From assembly GCA_963693365.1 (NCBI GenBank), contig CAVNZM010000003.1, forward strand, positions 8,804,001 to 8,868,000: a stretch of DNA of 64,000 nucleotides. Direction: 5' to 3'. Made by a program: the position numbers and the translations under genes. The notes beneath the pieces were generated by a model. That model had not been told where the DNA came from. It saw nothing but the letters and a program-made list of their open reading frames with translations, and made no database searches. Shown here piece by piece: positions 1 through 39,326 of the stretch; the stretch's first letter is position 1; every line of letters starts with the position of its first letter. This DNA comes from Amoebidium appalachense. Its lineage: Eukaryota > Ichthyosporea.

Positions 1-470
1 GTGTGTCTGTCTGTATGCGTGTGCCTTTGTGCATATGTATGTGCGAGCAAGTCTGTGTGTAACCAAGGCACTGGGAGAAAAGGAAGGGGTGACGGAGGGG
101 GGGGGAGGGGAGAGGGGTGGGGAGGAGGGGAGGGGGGGGGGGGGGGGGGGGGGGGGATGGGGCTTCTAAGACTGAGCCAAACGGTTCCTGTGCACATTGT
201 CCGTAGGTAGTAACAATTGGTGGTGGTGTGGTATTTAGAGTTTATGTTATACCGAGTGGTGGAAACAATAGAAATCTGCATGATGGGTATGATGACCATA
301 AATGAGATATCCTCACTTGAGATATTTTCGACTATACTATGTTACTTGGGGTCCAGAGCAAAACTTCTACTACTCGGTCACAAGTCATGCTTCAAGGTCC
401 TTGTCAATCGGGCGGGCAGGTGAAGAAGGCCTGGGAAGTGGATTTTTTTTTTCTTTTTTTCTTTTTTTTT

Positions 471-519
<49 letters not shown>

Positions 520-1203
520 TAGTGGTGGTGGTGGTGTGGTGGTGGTGGTAGGGGAGGGGGGAGGGGGTGGAGAGGAGGGGGCTTATAATCATTAACTTTA
601 CAGATTTTGCCAAACGATGGTCATTGCACTAATAAATAACGGGATTAGTATCCCTTCTTAGAGTTGTGGGAAACAGCTTATGAAGAGCTATCCAACGGCA
701 GGCTGGGGGAGCGGGGGAGGAAGGGTGGGGGCGAGGGTAGGAAGGGGGAGGGACAAGAAGGGCGGTGGTTTTCTTTTCTTTTCTTTTCTTTTCTTTTCTT
801 TTCTTTTCTTTCTTTCTTTCTTTCTTGCTTTCTTTTTCTTTCTTTCTTTCTTTCTTTTTGGCTGAGGGGGGGGGGGGGGGGGGGGGGGGGGGGAGAGGGG
901 GGAGGCAGTAAGGTGGTCACCCAGAGAAACGGTTTAGAAAAAACAGAAATGGCACAAGCTTAGAAGTATTGCTGATTGCTTCCGGAAGGACCGGTAGCTT
1001 CATGTCAGTGCAATCATTAACACAGGCGTGTTACGTGATTGCTCCCCCCCCCCCCCCCCCCCCTCCCAGCCAAATAATACGATAAAATGCACGCACGCAC
1101 GTTCGCACGCACGTTCGCATGCACGTTCGCACGCACACACGCACGCACGCATGCACACAGCCACGCACGCACGCACACACACGTGCACGCTTGGCTGCGT
1201 TCA

Positions 1204-1246
<43 letters not shown>

Positions 1247-1357
1247 AGAAAAAAAAAAAAAAAAAAAAAGGGAAGAGAAAAAACCACATGCAGGCCTGTA
1301 CACAGGTAAGCTCACACGGACAAACAAGAGACGCGCGCTACACAGACACACACACGC

Positions 1358-1390
<33 letters not shown>

Positions 1391-1579
1391 CACACACACG
1401 CACACACATACGCGCGCACACTGCCGCACACAAACACACACACCGAAAGTTGTTCACAGAACCCATAATGTACTTAACATCTATCTCAAATATGCACCAT
1501 CCGGCTTCAGCTCATGACTTTCAGTTCTTCAATAATGATTTTGATGGCATTATCGTCATAGTCCCTTCCCCCTCCGGAG

Positions 1580-1615
<36 letters not shown>

Positions 1616-1721
1616 CTCCCTCCTTCCTTCCTTCTCTTCCTTCCTTCCTTCCTTCTCTTCCTTGCGATCGGTTGTGGGGAGGTGGTAGAACCGGTGGTGG
1701 GGGATGGCGGAGTTGGCTTTT

Positions 1722-1753
<32 letters not shown>

Positions 1754-1777
1754 TTTTTTTTGTTGTTTGTTCTTCCT

Positions 1778-1831
<54 letters not shown>

Positions 1832-1960
1832 GGAAAAAGGGTTAATGGCAATAAAGTCAGGGAAACGTGGGCGGTGGAAGAATATGGGAGGGTTAAAAGG
1901 TAATCAACAGACGTGGTGTAGCAAGAAAATCACTGTGTGCACATAATACTTGGCACACTG
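1..1960. repeat. Low-complexity block downstream of the PARP-DTC gene
   Basis: No convincing gene. The block holds G-runs (about 130-157, 481-518, 867-892, 1775-1828), a T-run joined to a G-run (about 443-518), a (TTTTC/TTTC)n tract (about 774-860), CACG-rich and CA-rich tracts (about 1090-1190 and 1345-1440), a C-run followed by an A-run (1205-1269) and a CCTT-rich tract (1610-1662). Open frames here translate as polyglycine, polyproline or Thr-His repeats and are rejected as genes. Confidence 0.9.
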
Positions 1961-1968
1961 CGTGCCGC

Positions 1969-1974
1969 TTTATT
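1969..1974 (-). promoter_or_regulatory. Candidate polyadenylation signal (AATAAA) of the PARP-DTC gene
   Basis: On the minus strand the hexamer AATAAA lies about 210 nt beyond the stop codon of the PARP-DTC gene, in otherwise non-repetitive sequence. The position is plausible, but a hexamer alone is weak evidence. Confidence 0.45.
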
Positions 1975-2181
1975 CACACAAACCCCTTATTTTTTCTCTT
2001 TATAAAAAGAGTACAAAGTACACCTAGCTGGTTACAATACAAACCTCTAGAGCATCCGTTCTCACAATGATAATTCACTTCAATAAGTTTGATTCTTCTG
2101 ACTCCAAATGAATCTGAAACAAGGCACATCAATTAATGTGAAACACGGCGGCAAAATCACTGACCTATTAAGGGCGTCAAC

Positions 2182-3717
2182 TCACATTACACCATATTTG
2201 GCAAGCGCCTGACGTATCATCACATCCAGATTCCCCACGGGCCACCCACACAGCATCCCTTTAGACTTTGCACACTTGCACGTGACATGGGGAATACTTT
2301 CCTCCCACTTCACTCCACCCCCAGCGCACACCTTAAACAAGAGTCCACGCGAAAACGCAACACCCAATAGCAGAACCACGTCGAGAAAAGATTGGTTGGC
2401 GGGGAGATAAGCCTCAAACACAGCTTGGGAATTTTGGGCAATTTGTGCGTTTTGGGCCTGGAAAGCGTAAACAATGCGATAGGTACCAATGCCCGGGTAT
2501 TCTGGTAAATCCTCTGCTGCGTGGTGATAGAGGCTCATGATTCCGGGTGGGGATCCACCCGTGGGCACTCCCAGAGCCTGTGCCATTAGAACGCTTGTGC
2601 TGTCGCATGGATTCGTTCCCAAAAGAGTTTCTACGATGTGCGTGTTTCTGTTGAGAACGGCAGGTAAAGGGTGGTTTGGAAAACTGTTGATACATAAACT
2701 TTTTACGGTTTGCAGCAGCTGTGGCGGCCGGCTTCTTGCCAGTTGCATCGCATGTTGTTGCAGTTGCATTGCTTGTTGTTGCAACGCCTGTTGTTGCAGC
2801 AACTGCTGTGTCAATGCAATGGTATAACCTCCGAAAGACAACGTGCCTGGTGCAGTTACAGCTATAGCCGTATTAGGAACAGCATTGAAGTTGGCATAAA
2901 GTGGATTCCGTGCGAGTGTGATACTACGTTCATAATAGATGGCGTAAAGAGGAAGAACACGGTTGTTGTGGTAGACAACATACTCTTTAAAGGCCTGTTG
3001 GTGGGAGTCTAGGTGCCGTTTCCCCACAACGCTGTGGTACCCCGGTGGCTCTTTAATAAGCTTAGCGTCAACTGTACCTGTTGCATACTCATAAGGCCTC
3101 CCCAACACCACTTTACATAGCAAAACGAGTTTTTCCGGGCCTGGACGTTTTCCTGAATAGTCGTTTGCCTTCCTGACATCATCTGCAAAGTAGAGCCCCT
3201 TACCGAAAAGACCGATGTTTGACAAGCGGAGATCTAATCCTTCATTCGCAATTGACTCAATGCTTGCGCCCGTGCAGTGAAACAAAAACCGATGGTTTTG
3301 TTCTCCGCTCCCCGGCGTTTCCATGTCCATGAGTGTTCGTTCGAGCTGAAAACGCATTACCTGGGCGATGTTTTGGAACCGATAAATCTTCGTCGCAAAA
3401 AGACCCAGCTCTTCCCCTCCTCTGCCCTGCATGTAAGAAACAACACCGTTTGCCTCTTCGGAGCTGAGGGGCACAGAAACGAATTTGTGCAAACAGTGAA
3501 ATCCCACTACTCCGGCGCAAGAGGTTTCTCGGCATGGGGTCCATGTGTTGGGCCATGGAAAGGCTTGGGCGTCGAAACTGAGAGCGGAGCTTCGTGTGGG
3601 ATCATAGTTGCTGGCAACAACATCAGTTGGGTGTGGTGATGGGTGGATGTTCATAAGTGTGGATGAGGAGGAGGAATGAGTGATGGGTGGTGCTTGGTAG
3701 GGTTGTGAGGAGAACAT
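2182..3717 (-). CDS. PARP-type ADP-ribosyltransferase fused to a Deltex C-terminal (DTC) domain
   Basis: Single-exon ORF of 511 aa from an ATG at 3717. Residues about 105-265 form a PARP catalytic domain that transfers ADP-ribose from NAD+. The classic triad is present: H147 (in FLFHCTGA, where most PARPs have HGT), Y176 (GKGLYFADD) and E245 (KEYVVY). Retention of Glu is compatible with poly(ADP-ribosyl)ation but does not prove it. Residues 300-330 are Gln-rich. Residues about 387-511 match the DTC fold of Deltex E3 ligases: PPGIMS, LPEYPGIGTYRIVYAF, an AYLP motif, a hydrophobic VVLLLGVAF helix, a WEESIPHVT segment where Deltex has W-N-x-I-H-H-K-T, then GWP and the C-terminal helix. No RING or WWE domain is visible. 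In animals DTX3L and PARP9 supply these activities as separate partner proteins. The neighbouring F-box gene is divergent across a 1.3-kb spacer. The PARP domain is near certain; the DTC call rests on motif recall. Confidence 0.85.
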   Translation of the reverse strand: MFSSQPYQAPPITHSSSSSTLMNIHPSPHPTDVVASNYDPTRSSALSFDAQAFPWPNTWTPCRETSCAGVVGFHCLHKFVSVPLSSEEANGVVSYMQGRGGEELGLFATKIYRFQNIAQVMRFQLERTLMDMETPGSGEQNHRFLFHCTGASIESIANEGLDLRLSNIGLFGKGLYFADDVRKANDYSGKRPGPEKLVLLCKVVLGRPYEYATGTVDAKLIKEPPGYHSVVGKRHLDSHQQAFKEYVVYHNNRVLPLYAIYYERSITLARNPLYANFNAVPNTAIAVTAPGTLSFGGYTIALTQQLLQQQALQQQAMQLQQHAMQLARSRPPQLLQTVKSLCINSFPNHPLPAVLNRNTHIVETLLGTNPCDSTSVLMAQALGVPTGGSPPGIMSLYHHAAEDLPEYPGIGTYRIVYAFQAQNAQIAQNSQAVFEAYLPANQSFLDVVLLLGVAFSRGLLFKVCAGGGVKWEESIPHVTCKCAKSKGMLCGWPVGNLDVMIRQALAKYGVM

Positions 3718-5058
3718 GACTGAGAGGGGTATGTACGTAGGTGCATGTAATTACTAAGCAATCAGGTACAAAAAATGGGGGGAATAAGAGGTAATGGTGG
3801 GTAATAAAATGGCGCTGAGGTACTCGAAGTATTGATTAACGCGCATACTGGAAGTTGTGTAGTGTGCGTCACAAGTTGTCATTTAGGCTAGCGCACTTGT
3901 GTTCAAAGTGTAATATCCCGGGAGAGGTTTGAGTGTTTCAAACGCACACTTATTAACCGAGCGTCTTATGGAAATACTACAAGCAGTCCAACACGCTACC
4001 AAAAGAGGCCCCCGTTAAAAAGTTGAAGACGTCCATAGTATTAGAGTCCCGAACATAAAACATCGTCTGCGCTCATTCTCAAGCTTTCTTCTTTCTGCGA
4101 GCTCGAGTCATCTCAGCTGACGTGCCGCTGGCAAGAGTTTTCACCTTCTCGATTATTGATACTTCAGCTGCATGATATGTTTCCAATCAATAGTATTCAA
4201 TACTTAGTAATATTTTGGTGATTGCATCATGACCATGAGTACGCATATGAGTCATGAAAGCGGAGCCTCGGGGACAAATATTTGTACTTTTCAGGAAAAA
4301 TAGCGTCCATCTAATATTCAGGGTTTTCAAAGAAACCCCTTAACTATTATATAGTTAATTTAAATATTAATATTAGTTGGTGACGACGAGAACACGAAAC
4401 AACGCCCGCGGCTGTTACCAGAAGCCAATCAAATCTATGTGACACGTTTTATTTGTCTCCGGAAATCAGCGATTGCTAATTGGTTATTACAAGATCTTAG
4501 TTTATAGAGAACAAGTAGCTGCTGCACTATGATTGGTTGCTTCTTTGAAAAGTTTAGGGTGAGGCTCTTAACAAGATCGCGTTCCCGATATGGAAGGTGT
4601 CTCCAACCGTCACAAAGTAGACAAAAAGCAAAACAGGTCCGAAAACTTCACAACTTCAAAGGGAGACAATTCAAGAAGAAAAACGAAACAACAATCGTCT
4701 ATTTTTTATTTTGATAAAACCAACAAAAAAGTAGGAATGTGGTGGTGCATTTGTATAAAAAAAACTACGGTTGGAAATTAGACTACAGGGTAAAAACGGA
4801 AGAATATTTCCACATTTCTAGATTAGCCCCGTCCTTTTGTTGCTTCATGAAGTCGATTTTAACAAATAGTAGACATACACACATACATCTGTTTACAGAA
4901 ACAAGCACACAACGCTAAGCCAATCCTGCTACAAAATCAACCTAACGATACCTTACAGAGTTATAAACCATTTCTTTTGTTTCATACTTTGCCTTTTCAA
5001 TGTTGTATGCCTATAAAACCGCTATGGTTCAAGAACGTTACACCACAGACACAGCAAC
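3718..5058. promoter_or_regulatory. Repeat-free divergent intergenic spacer
   Basis: A 1.3-kb AT-richer stretch between the starts of the PARP-DTC gene (-) and the F-box gene (+). It lacks the microsatellites that fill the flanking introns. It presumably holds both promoters. Short ORFs here (such as 4529-4714) show no domain and are not annotated. Confidence 0.6.
5012..5018 (+). promoter_or_regulatory. TATA box of the F-box/LRR gene
   Basis: TATAAAA lies 41 nt before the ATG at 5059. The spacing implies a very short 5' UTR. The FAF1-type gene has a similar element at nearly the same distance. Confidence 0.55.
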
Positions 5059-17270
<12,212 letters not shown>

Positions 17271-17847
17271 ATGGCACCTCTAGGCGTGGGCATAGTGGGC
17301 TACGGGGTGATGGGGCAGCGCATGGCGCGTATGATATTAAACCATGGTGGGTTTAAAGTGGTGGCAGGCTTTGACCTCACTTCGGACCTGGTCCCCTCTG
17401 AGGTCAGAAAGGATACCCCGGAGGAGGTGTGCCGTGACCCGAACGTGCAGGTAAGCTCCCCCCTTCCAACCCCCCCCCCCCCCCCCCCCAACCTTCTCCG
17501 CCCCTTCCCCAATGTCTTTCCGAGTCCCGTCCCTGCACCTGCTCGCTTTTCTGGGTGATTATTGGTAGATCTCACAAGTTTCCCCCCTCACCGTTTACAT
17601 ACGCTGTTTTTATGTTTTTTGTGGGTGAATATGGATTTGGGGATTCAACAGGGACCATTGAGAGGGAGGCAACATGGGGCAGAAGCCTTCGAGTGTTCGC
17701 TTACACGTGTGAAGCATGCAAGAATGTACGGGTGCAAAGCACATATGTACAGCACACACATTCACAGCAGCTTATGGAGAGTTGCATTCCTTGGCACATG
17801 CACATGCTTACACAAAGATCATGTTTATAAACCACACCCGAGCTGTC

Positions 17848-17883
<36 letters not shown>

Positions 17884-18303
17884 CCCCGCCCTCCGCGCCC
17901 CCGCCGCTTCCCCTGTCTTCCCCGTCCTCCCGCCCACCTCGCCAGTTTTGAGCTAGAGGGCTGGCCTCCCCTTTCTGATGTTTTGCTGTCACCTAAATTT
18001 AGCAAACATACTCATGATCACCGTCTGATCTTAAGAATATTCCAGCGAACTTTGTTCTTGCACAAAGGAAACGAAAGGATTTGTTATCTTTTACAGGGAA
18101 TGCTGATTCAATTTTTAGGTGACTGGATGGTTTTTCTGCCTTGCACACGACCTGCTCGTTCGCATTACATTTTGGCCCCCCCCTCCCCCCCCCCCCCCCC
18201 CCCCCCCCCCCTCCCCCCCCTCCCCCTTCCCTTTTCCCCTTCGTCTCTCCTCCTCCCCTCGCCGGCGAATATCGAGATTTCACGAAACAACCTCTCACTC
18301 AGC

Positions 18304-18343
<40 letters not shown>

Positions 18344-18509
18344 ACCCGCTCATACACACGTGTTGATGATTTTTTGCACGACATCGTCCGTGCAGTGAAC
18401 AAACACCTAAGAACAAACACTCCGATGGCATATAGTGTGTGTGTGTATCTATATATATCTTTGTGGGGGGGGAGGGGTGAGGTTTTCTTTCTTTCTTTCT
18501 TTCTTTTTT

Positions 18510-18541
<32 letters not shown>

Positions 18542-19455
18542 TTTTTTTTCAGGGGGTTGGGTTTTTGGGGGTGGGGGGGGGGGGGGGGGGGGGGGAGGGG
18601 GGGGGGAGGGGGAGGGGGGGGGGGGGGGACAAGGGGCAGGCAATAGTTGCTGTAAATTCATTGAATTCATGTGTGCTCTTACAGGTAGTCTACATAGCGA
18701 CACCCCCAGCAAGCCACTGCTCCTACGTGCAGCTGGCGGCCAAATATGGGAAGCACGTGTTTGTCGAAAAGCCCCTTTCTGTCTCTCTGCAGGACGGTGA
18801 GCAGATAGTGCAGGCAATGAAAATTGGGGGGATTCAAAGCGCCGTTGATTTTCCTTTGGCGAACATGCCGTCCGACTACAAACTGCGGGAGATATTGTCG
18901 AGTGGAGTGATTGGTACCCCCCTGCAACTGAGGATGAGATTTCACTTTCAAGCGTGGCCGAGGGATTTCCAAGCCAGTTGCTCGTGGCTGGGAAAAAGAG
19001 TGGAGGGGGGGTTTGTGCGAGAAGTTGTGTCGCATTTTGTCGACATGACACACAGACAACTCGGCCTGTTTCAAATTTCCAATCACGCCGTCAAATATCC
19101 AACCGATATCTCGGACGGCGCCGAGACCGAAGTGACCGCCACAGGTTATATCCAACAGTCAGATGTGAAAATTGGGGTAGATATATTCGGGACAGTGGGG
19201 AAAACGGATAGTGGGGAAGATATCTACGAGTGGACTGTGCAGGGGACAAAAGGGGCCGTGAAAATGATGGACTGGGTGGATTTACAAATGAAAAGCGATG
19301 GAGAGTGGCGGAAAATGCCAGTGGATTCCGAGCCTTTCTACGGGAAACTGCAATTGGATGCGCTATTGGGGCGGATTGAAGGCAGGGCTGTGGCTCTACC
19401 GACGGTGGAAGATGCTTTTGAGGTGCAGAAGGTTATTGAGTCTCTTTTGAGCTAA
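17271..19455 (+). CDS. Gfo/Idh/MocA-family NAD(P)-dependent oxidoreductase, two exons
   Basis: Exons 17271-17450 and 18685-19455 join in phase (donor GTAAGC, acceptor TTACAG) to give 316 aa. The N-terminal Rossmann fold has the dinucleotide loop GIVGYGVMGQRMAR (residues about 5-18). Exon 2 begins with VVYIATPPASHCSY, followed by KYGKHVFVEKPLSVSL, whose EKP motif is diagnostic of this family. The C-terminal half (from about residue 120) is the alpha/beta substrate domain with GGFVREVVSHFVDM, carrying the His usually placed in the active site. Family members oxidise or reduce sugars, inositols or dihydrodiols, and the substrate cannot be inferred here. Length is at the short end of normal (about 330-360 aa). 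It is not a 3-hydroxyisobutyrate dehydrogenase, which lacks EKP. The 1.2-kb intron is full of C- and G-runs. Confidence 0.88.
17451..18684 (+). repeat. Intron of the oxidoreductase gene: C-runs, (TTTC)n, G-run
   Basis: C-runs at about 17470-17488, 17849-17880, 18176-18211 and 18305-18343. A TTTC tract lies at 18484-18550, followed by a G-rich tract (18569-18628). The rest is unique sequence with no ORF of interest. Confidence 0.85.
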
Positions 19456-19549
19456 TATTAGATTATAAATATGCCTCCCCCCCCCCCCCCCCCCCCCCCT
19501 TCTTCTCCTGCTTCACACAATACACACTGGCGCAAAATCGGAATGAGCA

Positions 19550-19593
<44 letters not shown>

Positions 19594-19661
19594 TCCTCTC
19601 AGTGCACGCCCACACGCGTCCCCAAGGGCACACTGCAGGCACACACACAGACACGCGTGCG

Positions 19662-19728
<67 letters not shown>

Positions 19729-20078
19729 GGCTGAGAACATATTGGTGCTTGATACGTGCTTCGATTTTGTTCTTGCCATGGACTGTTGTTTGCAGGTGAC
19801 GTTAAATTTACTCTGATTAGTTAGTGGATTATCCATGACACATGTCAGATTCCATATATGTTCATATGTACCAATGTCATTATGTAGACTTCGTATTCTG
19901 GCTATGGTTCCTATGTGCTTTTTATACTTAAAATTGGTTGAACGGCACCCAGATTTTACTCAAGTTGATATATCATATTTAGATGTACTGTGTATTGTTA
20001 CATGTGTAAGGTCTTGTATGTGCATTTCTGCTTAGAATTGGGTAAACGGTGCACGAGGTTTGAAAAGCTTTGAGCGTG

Positions 20079-20129
<51 letters not shown>

Positions 20130-20743
20130 AAGCATTCACATATGTGTGCATGTACACATGTGTGGATTTGTATGCCGCTGTGTATGCAAGTGCACATACC
20201 GCACAGTACTGTAAATGTGCTTGAGTGTGCAGGGGTGTGTGTTCACATGGAGCCGGGGGAGTATGTACTAGAGGAGGGACACACGTAACCCACAAACGGA
20301 TATTTTTTTTTTGGGGGGGGGGGGGGCACGATGTGTACATGTGTAAGTAATCTTGTCGACGTCACTTCCAGTCCGAGTAAAGCCTGTTTCATATTTTGTT
20401 GTGGCGCATTACAATGCACCGATGCCACATATGTACAGTAGAAGTCAGGCCACACACGTACATGCCCATATATGGGTTGTGATCACAAGAACTCACCACA
20501 TTTTTATAGAAAAGCCCGTGCCCCCCCCCCCCACCTCACCCCACCCTACCCACCCACCACCACCACCACCATCACCCACCCACACACACACCCAAACACC
20601 CACAAACAGAAACACATCCTCACGCACACACATTCCCATAGCCCACATATGCATACACCTTACGTTCTTCCTTCATTCCAAACCACTATGAATACGTCTG
20701 TTTTATATCAAAGTTCTATCATGTAACTACTTCAAAATCACCC

Positions 20744-20799
<56 letters not shown>

Positions 20800-20993
20800 A
20801 GAGCCACGAAGGTGTCAGGAGAACAACTAATCACACACCCTAGACCTATTCTTCATAATCCCAGTATGGTTATATAAATCAATAGACGATTACAAATGTA
20901 TAACAGGCGACAATTAATCTTGCGGTTCAGTTTTAACCTATATATTCATCATATTCATATGCACCCAGCACGCCGATTACCTTCAACTCATGG
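19456..20993. other. Convergent intergenic region between the oxidoreductase and FAF1-type genes
   Basis: C-runs at 19477-19499 and 19551-19590, (CA)n at 19666-19728, unique AT-rich sequence at 19735-20070, (GT)n at 20081-20127, a short T-run/G-run junction at 20303-20326, and a C-run then A-run at 20742-20798. No gene is supported. Confidence 0.7.
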
Positions 20994-38419
<17,426 letters not shown>

Positions 38420-38843
38420 TTTGAGAGTTGTCCCGTGCCTTGCGGCTCTTTCTCCTTATATTTATAGTACGGCTACGACTTCTAAAAGCAACAAAAGAAC
38501 ATGAGGTTACAAGACGGATCCAGCTTCTGGAAAACCCCCTTAACAACCAGCTACCTGGTGAGGCCCAGGCGGGTTTGTTTTCGGCTATGGTATGAAGCCT
38601 GCACCATAAAGAGAATTGTAGTGAACCATACAGTATAACACTGCCTTTTAGGCACTGTAATCTCCCAACCGGCCTTAGCTAAAGGTACGAAACGTGGCGG
38701 AGGCCGTACGACCAGCAGTCCCATACATCATCAGTGTACACAGCGGCTGGCACTCACGGTGAAGTGTGGCTCACTTGATTGCGCAAACAGCATGACGTCA
38801 TCGCCCAAAATACGAGAAACCCAAAATGATAAGTGTGTGTGGG
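38420..38843. promoter_or_regulatory. Upstream region of the FAF1-type gene
   Basis: Unique, repeat-free sequence between the FAF1-type start and the retroelement, including the TATA box. No gene seen. Confidence 0.6.
38459..38466 (-). promoter_or_regulatory. TATA box of the FAF1-type gene
   Basis: TATAAATA on the minus strand ends 40 nt before the ATG at 38419. The distance is nearly the same as for the TATA box of the F-box gene. Confidence 0.55.
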
Positions 38844-38912
38844 GGTTTACGCTGTTTACTCGAGGCAAAGAGAACCGGGGTTTACGCTGTTTACTCGAGG
38901 CAAAGAGAACCA
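38844..38912. repeat. Two-copy 35-bp tandem repeat at the 3' end of the retroelement
   Basis: GGTTTACGCTGTTTACTCG followed by AGGCAAAGAGAACC occurs twice in a row (starting 38844 and 38879). Part of it (GGCAAAGAGAACC) recurs at 41622. It looks like a repeated 3' terminus of the element. Confidence 0.75.
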
Positions 38913-39072
38913 GTCTCAGGTATGGGGGGGGGGGGTTTTGCTCGGAATATCCCCTCAGCGGTATATCATGATCACGTACATAGATGTCGGGTGGTGACTA
39001 TATATCAGGGTTTACTTTCTCTACGAGACACCATAAAGACTACAAGGAGAAATCAATTAGTTGGGGTTCCCC

Positions 39073-39126
<54 letters not shown>

Positions 39127-39158
39127 GGGCTCCCCTCGGGACACTCGGTATCAGCTGG

Positions 39159-39209
<51 letters not shown>

Positions 39210-39326
39210 TGTGTGTGTGTGCGCGTGCGCTATAATTTTGTAGTGATGTGTTTCTCAAGCCAATCAATACATCTAATAAACAGGTCGTAGTTACGCGTGT
39301 TTAGTATAAAATCAAGGATGTTGTAA
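38899..39326 (-). repeat. Direct repeat, distal copy (3' end of RT element)
   Basis: Nearly identical to 41622-42045. It contains the last about 30 codons of the RT ORF, a CA tract, an A-run (T-run on plus, about 39074-39122) and a 3' UTR ending at the tandem 35-mers. The copies differ mainly in the lengths of the CA and A tracts and by an Ile/Met codon. Confidence 0.9.

Noticed and set aside
481-518. Polyglycine/polyproline proteins over G- or C-runs
   Set aside because: Homopolymer translation; same pattern at dozens of places with no flanking coding sequence.
17271-17450. 3-hydroxyisobutyrate dehydrogenase for the 17271 gene
   Set aside because: The Rossmann start fits both families, but the KYGKHVFVEKP motif and the C-terminal alpha/beta domain in exon 2 identify Gfo/Idh/MocA.
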